A DNA stretch of 51,131 nucleotides from a virus: positions 1 to 51,131 of IMG/VR virus record IMGVR_UViG_3300025133_000157. The stretch is one strand, 5' to 3'. The notes beneath the pieces are model-generated. The model had not been told where the DNA came from, made no database searches, and saw only the letters and a program-made list of their open reading frames with translations. The position numbers and the translations under genes are program-made. How positions within the stretch are numbered: position 1 is the stretch's first letter; every line of letters starts with the position of its first letter. Shown here piece after piece: positions 46,888-51,131 of the stretch.

Positions 46888-48081
46888 ATGGGATATTACA
46901 GAAGACCTTCAAAGATAAGTTTAAAGAAATCGTTTGTTTATGCGAAGAACACCATAAACGCCATTGACGCAAACTACAAGGCAGAAATCAATCACATGTC
47001 AAATGTTTTCATTCGAAAGCAAAGAGCACTCGCTGCTAAGATGGTGTCCCATAATGAAACGGGTAGGATTGACACAAACTTAATCCACCAATACAAATAC
47101 TCAGACAAAATCTTCGGAAGAAGCGAAAATCACACTTCTGGGAACAACCATGGTTTACTTGTCATGCTTGACAGCTCTGGTTCAATGGCCCGGGATAACA
47201 TCGCCGGATCATTAATCCAAATCAGAAACCTTATCAAATTCTGCACTAAATCAAATATCCCATTCAGGGTTGTAATATTCAAAAATGTTGGTGGGGCAAG
47301 GGGCAAGGACTCTAAAGGGAATGTAGTAACCTCTAGAGCGACATTGAGAGAATGGTTTTCCTCTCAAATGAATAAAAAAGAACTTGACGCCATGACCAAC
47401 TATGTGTTTAGAAACAATGGTTGTGGATCGTCTCACTGGCTTGACAGCATGGGCGGGTGTACACCACTCGCCGACTCAATCACAATGTTGAGACAATATG
47501 CTTTCAACTTTGTCAAAGAAGAGAATATACAACTTGACAAATTGACTACTGTTATAATTACAGATGGCGCTTCAGGTGCATATAGCGCTTATAACTCAGA
47601 ACATGTATCCAATGATAATCAAATACACCGGGCATCACAAGACACCCACGGACTGGGTCAGATAAATGGAACCATTGTTGATCCAAAATTTAACACCACG
47701 ACTAAGGTTGACACTAGGATAAACTGTGCAACACTGCTTAAGCACTACAAGAAATTACTCCCAGGCAAATTGATGGGATATTACATTGGAAATAACCCGG
47801 GTTTGGGACTCTCAACTTATGACGAAGAGTTTGGAACTGGGAAAGAGAGGACAGAAGTTAGAAATGAAATTTATGACAAAAAATTCGTCTCACTGAAAAA
47901 CTTCGCTGGATATGATGAAATGACCTTTATTGACATCGACATGATGAAGGTTGGAGGACAAAATGTACCACACAGTTTCCGCACTTACAAGCATCAAGAG
48001 AAGACGGATTTCATGGATGAATTGAAGGAAAAGAAAAACAGGAAAAAGATCCTGGTCGACTTTGTAAACTCGATGGCATAA
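46888..48081 (+). CDS. VWA-domain protein, CobT C-terminal-like (397 aa)
   Basis: A metal-ion-dependent adhesion site is complete: LDSSGSM (94-100), GGCTPLADS (189-197) and ITDGASG (224-230). The first 85 residues form a basic, helical region. I chose ATG 46888 with AAGGAAGGGAAACCAA upstream instead of 46858. In cobaltochelatase-like and MoxR systems, VWA proteins pair with an AAA+ ATPase; the phage ATPase is encoded at 48594. The preceding gene supplies the N-terminal CobT-like half, so CobT seems split. Confidence 0.85.
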   Translation: MGYYRRPSKISLKKSFVYAKNTINAIDANYKAEINHMSNVFIRKQRALAAKMVSHNETGRIDTNLIHQYKYSDKIFGRSENHTSGNNHGLLVMLDSSGSMARDNIAGSLIQIRNLIKFCTKSNIPFRVVIFKNVGGARGKDSKGNVVTSRATLREWFSSQMNKKELDAMTNYVFRNNGCGSSHWLDSMGGCTPLADSITMLRQYAFNFVKEENIQLDKLTTVIITDGASGAYSAYNSEHVSNDNQIHRASQDTHGLGQINGTIVDPKFNTTTKVDTRINCATLLKHYKKLLPGKLMGYYIGNNPGLGLSTYDEEFGTGKERTEVRNEIYDKKFVSLKNFAGYDEMTFIDIDMMKVGGQNVPHSFRTYKHQEKTDFMDELKEKKNRKKILVDFVNSMA

Positions 48082-48108
48082 AATAAAAAAATAAAGTTTC
48101 AAATACCC

Positions 48109-48137
48109 TTGACACAACCCGGTAAAACCCTTATAAT
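48109..48137 (+). promoter_or_regulatory. Early promoter
   Basis: TTGACA, 17 nt, TATAAT, AGTACT, ATAAGGTTAAAG. The leader ends AAAGGGAGAAACCAA before ATG 48171. Confidence 0.92.
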
Positions 48138-48170
48138 AGTACTATAAGGTTAAAGAAAGGGAGAAACCAA

Positions 48171-48506
48171 ATGGAAATTGAAATCACAGAACTACTGGAA
48201 AAGATCAAAGAGGATTACTTAAATTTCAAACTGGCCAGCGAATATGCTCACACCGAAATCTCAAAGAAGATGATTGTCGAATTCAATGATGGACTCAAGG
48301 TGCTCACCGGGAAGAAATATATCAAAATCGAAAAAGAAAACTCGGTATGGGGTTTCATCGTCAACACTGAGACCGATAAGAAATTCCGCAAAGGTGATAT
48401 CCTCATGGCTGCCAGCTTCAAGGCACCCGCAAGGAATCACGCTCGGGGAAATATCATCGATGGAGATTACCAAATTAATTGGACTGGACCAAACTATTTG
48501 ATATAA
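48171..48506 (+). CDS. Unknown protein between VWA and AAA+ genes (111 aa)
   Basis: A helical first half (EITELLEKIKEDYLNFKLAS) is followed by a small beta domain (KKYIKIEKENSVWGFIVNT, GDILMAASFKAPA, IIDGDYQINWTG). The gene is single, with its own consensus promoter and a strong ribosome site. Codon use is GC-richer than in most genes of the window, as in its neighbours. A partner of the VWA/AAA+ proteins is possible but untested. Confidence 0.75.
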   Translation: MEIEITELLEKIKEDYLNFKLASEYAHTEISKKMIVEFNDGLKVLTGKKYIKIEKENSVWGFIVNTETDKKFRKGDILMAASFKAPARNHARGNIIDGDYQINWTGPNYLI

Positions 48507-48510
48507 ACCC

Positions 48511-48539
48511 TTGACAAACCACTAGGAAACCGTTATAAT
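48511..48539 (+). promoter_or_regulatory. Early promoter of the AAA+ gene
   Basis: TTGACA, 17 nt, TATAAT, AGTACT, ATAGGGTTAAGG. The leader can pair AAAACG with CGTTTT before the SD AAGGAAAGG. Confidence 0.92.
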
Positions 48540-48593
48540 AGTACTATAGGGTTAAGGAAAACGAACCAAAACGTTTTAAGGAAAGGAAACAAA

Positions 48594-49814
48594 ATGGCTC
48601 GAAGGAAAATTACACAAGAACTACTAGAAAACTTCACCGCTGTTGTAGACGCCTCAATTGATGGAAACGCTATCAAAGAGGTAACAAAGAATGAGGTAAT
48701 CAGACTTGCTGAAACATTCCTCGCTGAAAATCCTACCGATATCGCTCCTGCTACACTGGCGTGGAACACTATCAAGGACTTCAAGGTTGGAAGAGGACGA
48801 TTCACCACCGCAAAACATTTTAATAGCGCCCTGGTTGAAACTTCCTTTCCTACCTTACCTTCTAACGACACTCCTGCCCCTGCAATCGGGGCGCTACCTC
48901 AAACGGGGGCAGGAACTAAAAAATTGGATGTAGAGACAAATCAAAACTTTGTCCCTTCAATAGATCCAAACTACGTTGCTGATGATGTTTACAAAACTAT
49001 CAACAAGGTTTTAAAATCCAACCAATTCTTCCCGGTCTATATTTCAGGCCCTTCTGGGATTGGCAAAACCACCGCTGCTGAACAAGCTTGTGCTAAACTG
49101 AAGAGGGAAGTTTTTATTCCTGCCATCACCACTGAAACTAATGAGGATGACTTACTCGGTGGATTCAGACTTGTTGACGGAGAGACTGTCTGGTTTGACG
49201 GACCTGTTGTACAAGCGCTGAATCGGGGTGGGGTTCTGGTCCTTGATGAGATTGACCTCGCTTCCTCGAAAATCATGTGTCTTCAGGGCATTCTTTCTGG
49301 AAAGGGTGTTTTTCTCAAGAAGGTCAATAAAATGATCAAACCCGCTCCTGGATTTACCGTTATCGCAACTGCCAACACAAAAGGTCAGGGCGATGACTCT
49401 GGGAAATTCGTTGGAACTACAGACCTAAACGAGGCCTTCCTAGATAGATTCCCAATCGCTCTAGAGGCAAATTATCCTACTGATGTTACTGAAACTGAAA
49501 TCCTTCGAAGGATTTGGATTTCAACCGGGAATGTTGTTGATGAAAATGCCGCTGCTACTATCAAGAACTTGGTTGCTTGGGCAGGAATGAACCGACAGGC
49601 TTACATGGAAGGACTTTCGGACGATGTAATCTCTACACGCCGACTGATCAATATTGTTCAAGGACTTGGAATTTTCGGACTGAAGTCGATCAAGAAAACC
49701 TTGGGAATGGTCCTGACTCGATTCGATGAGGACACCAAGAGCGCTCTTGTGGATCTCTACAGGAAGATTGATGCCCGCTTTGATGAACTTGAGAAGGAAG
49801 AGACTAACGCATAA
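48594..49814 (+). CDS. cobS: AAA+ ATPase of the CobS/MoxR type (406 aa)
   Basis: Walker A GPSGIGKTT (152-160), ETNEDDLLGGF (181-191), Walker B GVLVLDEID (213-221), sensor ATANTKGQG (258-266) and the arginine-finger segment LNEAFLDRF (278-286) are all present. The N-terminal 110 residues are helical, then a Pro/Ala linker. In marine phages this family is annotated cobS. It probably works with the VWA protein upstream as a remodelling ATPase; no CobN is seen in the window. Codon use is GC-rich for this genome. Confidence 0.88.
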   Translation: MARRKITQELLENFTAVVDASIDGNAIKEVTKNEVIRLAETFLAENPTDIAPATLAWNTIKDFKVGRGRFTTAKHFNSALVETSFPTLPSNDTPAPAIGALPQTGAGTKKLDVETNQNFVPSIDPNYVADDVYKTINKVLKSNQFFPVYISGPSGIGKTTAAEQACAKLKREVFIPAITTETNEDDLLGGFRLVDGETVWFDGPVVQALNRGGVLVLDEIDLASSKIMCLQGILSGKGVFLKKVNKMIKPAPGFTVIATANTKGQGDDSGKFVGTTDLNEAFLDRFPIALEANYPTDVTETEILRRIWISTGNVVDENAAATIKNLVAWAGMNRQAYMEGLSDDVISTRRLINIVQGLGIFGLKSIKKTLGMVLTRFDEDTKSALVDLYRKIDARFDELEKEETNA

Positions 49815-49874
49815 ACACTACGGTTCCAATGGTTCTGGACGACATTAAACTCTGAACCACCTTTCCTTACCTTT

Positions 49875-49903
49875 GGGAGGCGCTACCTTTCCTGGCGCTT
49901 CCC
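49875..49903 (+). terminator. Possible terminator hairpin after the AAA+ gene
   Basis: GGGAGGCGC (49875-49883) pairs with GCGCTTCCC (49895-49903) with an 11-nt loop and one G-T pair. Only TTT follows, so termination may be inefficient. Confidence 0.55.
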
Positions 49904-49921
49904 TTTAAGGAGTGTAAATAG

Positions 49922-49966
49922 ATGGTTCTAAGCGATTTTAAGCAAGGTTTAAGAGGGTATAAATGA
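49922..49966 (+). CDS. Possible 14-residue leader peptide
   Basis: ATG with AAGGAG nine bases upstream encodes MVLSDFKQGLRGYK and stops as ATGA at the next gene. A coupled leader peptide is possible, but the ORF is too short to be certain. Confidence 0.3.
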   Translation: MVLSDFKQGLRGYK

Positions 49967-50115
49967 AAGCAGAAGACATACTAAGAGAAATGGTTCGGAT
50001 ACACGAACTCATAGAACCACACAAAAAGAGGATCGCTGAATTATCGGACTTATGGTATGATTTGGATATGAGTACTGAAGAGCAGGAAAGACTTTTCAGC
50101 GAAATGGAGAGGTAG
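49963..50115 (+). CDS. Small acidic helical protein (50 aa)
   Basis: The ORF has AGAGGG upstream and encodes a charged helix-loop-helix (ILREMVRIHELIEPHKKRIA; STEEQERLFSEMER). It resembles the short helical hairpin proteins of many phages, but no specific function is known. It is coupled to the 14-residue ORF before it. Confidence 0.6.
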   Translation: MKAEDILREMVRIHELIEPHKKRIAELSDLWYDLDMSTEEQERLFSEMER

Positions 50116-50399
50116 AGATGGTGGAAACGCAAACGCATATAGAAAATATGGTTGGTTTTATAAGGGTTCAGCACCTGTACGCGGTGAACATTAATGGGAA
50201 CTAAACCCAAACAACCCAGAATTTGCGGCCGCTTATCCAGGCAATACTGTCTTAGCGGATCTAAATTTATTAGAATTCCCATCGGCGTTGACAGAGTTTT
50301 TTAAAGGGTAGAACTTGGAAAGATGAACCTTTGAAACTCGAATTTAAAGTCACCCACCAACAAACCACTAGAGTTGAAATAAAGGTGAATGAAAAATAA
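50090..50399 (+). pseudogene. Probable decayed coding fragment
   Basis: One frame reads a protein-like sequence (GGNANAYRKYGWFYKGSAPV, then a TAA stop at 50188, then NNPEFAAAYPGNTVLADLNL). Near the T6 run at about 50298 coding sense passes to another frame (RTWKDEPLKLEF, then KVTHQQTTRVEIKVNEK) up to a TAA at 50399. One stop and one frameshift in an otherwise gene-like stretch suggest a broken gene. No family is recognised. Intact short ORFs also exist here (50118-50204 and 50194 onward) but look less protein-like. Confidence 0.35.
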
Positions 50400-50423
50400 A
50401 CCGAAAGTATTTCCGATAAAGGG

Positions 50424-50452
50424 TTGACGAACCACTTCAAAACCCTTATAAT
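50424..50452 (+). promoter_or_regulatory. Early promoter
   Basis: TTGACG, 17 nt, TATAAT, AGTACT, ATAAGGTTAAG. Confidence 0.9.
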
Positions 50453-50499
50453 AGTACTATAAGGTTAAGAAAATGAACATAACTGAGAAGGGAAACCAA

Positions 50500-50799
50500 A
50501 TGTCCAGATTAGAAAACCTAGATCTCACAGCAATCACCCTCGAAGAGTGCCTCGCCGAAATCAACGACGAAGCTGCAGACCGCCAGGCTGCAAACGCTGA
50601 GGGTTGGTACCCAGGTCTTGTCTCGGACCTTGCTCACTGGGCAGAATACGGAATTACCACTGCAGTTGAACTCGGGGAATACCTCGGCGCTGCAGTGGCG
50701 CAGGAAGAGGATAAATGTGTATTTATTGCTCTTGATGCCGCTTTTGAGGATTCTAGGACATTCACTTCTGCTGACCTGGAAGTTGATCAGGTCTGGTAA
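50500..50799 (+). CDS. Unknown acidic protein (99 aa)
   Basis: I chose ATG 50500 with GAGAAGGGAAACCAA upstream; ATG 50473 lies too near the +1. The protein is acidic and Ala-rich (CLAEINDEAADRQAANAEGW; ELGEYLGAAVAQEEDKC), a soluble helical protein without a known match. Its codon use is clearly richer in C- and G-ending codons than most of the window. Confidence 0.75.
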   Translation: MSRLENLDLTAITLEECLAEINDEAADRQAANAEGWYPGLVSDLAHWAEYGITTAVELGEYLGAAVAQEEDKCVFIALDAAFEDSRTFTSADLEVDQVW

Positions 50800-50816
50800 A
50801 TAAATTAAAAAAACCC

Positions 50817-50845
50817 TTGACAAACCATCTCAAAACCCTTATAAT
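50817..50845 (+). promoter_or_regulatory. Early promoter
   Basis: TTGACA, 17 nt, TATAAT, AGTACT, ATAGGGTTAAGG, identical in the core region to the promoter at 17965. Confidence 0.92.
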
Positions 50846-50883
50846 AGTACTATAGGGTTAAGGAAATGACAAAGGATAAGGAA

Positions 50884-51096
50884 ATGAATTTAATCACCGG
50901 AACAAATGACAGGATTACAGACGTTATACTAGGACTCTCCCAGGGCGACAAAATGAAAATCGCTTTCGAAACTGTTTCCGATTACACAGGCATTGTAAAT
51001 CGTGATACTCTTCGATCCATATTACTACGAAGGGATGCAATCAAGAACTCGGGCAAAACTCTCACCGTTGGAACTAAATGGGTTTCTTTGAAATAA
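50884..51096 (+). CDS. Unknown small protein (70 aa)
   Basis: The ATG at 50884 has AAAGGA at proper distance; ATG 50866 is in frame but only 2 nt from AAGG. The protein looks like a small helical domain (RITDVILGLSQGDKMKIAFE; RDTLRSILLRRDAIKNSG) ending in KWVSLK, a little like a compact DNA-binding fold, but no family is recognised. Confidence 0.65.
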   Translation: MNLITGTNDRITDVILGLSQGDKMKIAFETVSDYTGIVNRDTLRSILLRRDAIKNSGKTLTVGTKWVSLK

Positions 51097-51112
51097 GGAA
51101 GGGATAAACCAA

Positions 51113-51131
51113 ATGTTCAAGCTAGATTTCA
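51113..51131 (+). CDS. Start of a further gene, cut by the window end
   Basis: ATG at 51113 is preceded by GGAAGGGATAAACCAA, the ribosome-site cassette common to early genes here. Only MFKLDF is visible. Confidence 0.55.

Overview
The window is part of the genome of an AT-rich, contractile-tailed phage of the T4 superfamily, most like the marine and 'far' T4 relatives. The evidence is a syntenic set of T4 baseplate and tail proteins (gp8 fragment, gp6, gp25, a PAAR tip, gp5, a gp27-like hub, gp53, gp48, gp4, a gp54-like tube protein, gp26/gp51 and a tape measure), the gp33-gp59-gp32 block, PhoH, a PD-(D/E)XK exonuclease and T4-type late promoters (TATAAATA). No host genes, integrase, insertion sequence or CRISPR array were seen. 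The host cannot be named from this sequence.

Layout. Positions 1-10,569 are a minus-strand baseplate operon, starting at a divergent pair of late promoters and running gp48 to gp8. From 10,585 everything reads rightward. Positions 10,585-16,174 hold gp4, tail genes and the tape measure; gp26 and a gp51-like tail are joined by an apparent -1 frameshift site. Positions 16,200-18,700 hold small genes and seven tRNAs, most of which read A-ending codons. Positions 18,713-22,235 hold zinc ribbon, PhoH, exonuclease, gp33, gp59 and gp32. Positions 23,845-29,675 are an operon with an HD-Pnk RNA end-healing enzyme, an Rnl2-type RNA ligase, two zinc-ribbon proteins, a DUF4338/DruA- or Mom-like protein and a glycosyltransferase. 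Positions 29,774-32,299 encode a two-gene NAD+ salvage pathway (NMNAT-Nudix and NAMPT). Positions 32,330-34,547 hold two late genes: a possible nuclease-like protein and a possible ADP-ribosyltransferase-like protein, the latter with a paralog at 44,339. Positions 34,551-45,271 hold an Rnl1-type RNA ligase, a metallophosphoesterase, a DNA ligase and many small, often membrane-spanning, proteins. Positions 45,275-51,131 hold a zinc-peptidase-like/CobT-like protein, a VWA protein and a CobS/MoxR-type AAA+ ATPase, each behind its own strong promoter, then small genes.

Regulation is unusually readable. About 22 sigma70-like promoters share an extended consensus (TTGACA, 17 nt, TATAAT, AGTACT, ATAGGGTTAAGG). 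In four of them the inferred first transcribed base is the A of an ATG, which predicts leaderless mRNAs. At least seven late promoters also lie only 5-8 nt from a start codon. Other signals include ribosome-binding sites held in hairpin loops (NAMPT and 39,526), a 19-nt direct repeat upstream of gp32, and a structured intergenic transcript near 45,310.

How the parts may work together: early genes repair cleaved tRNA or other RNA, rebuild NAD+ and possibly modify DNA, all plausible answers to host defences. Late genes build the tail, and may add packaged effector proteins. The functions of the VWA/AAA+/peptidase trio and of most small proteins remain unknown.
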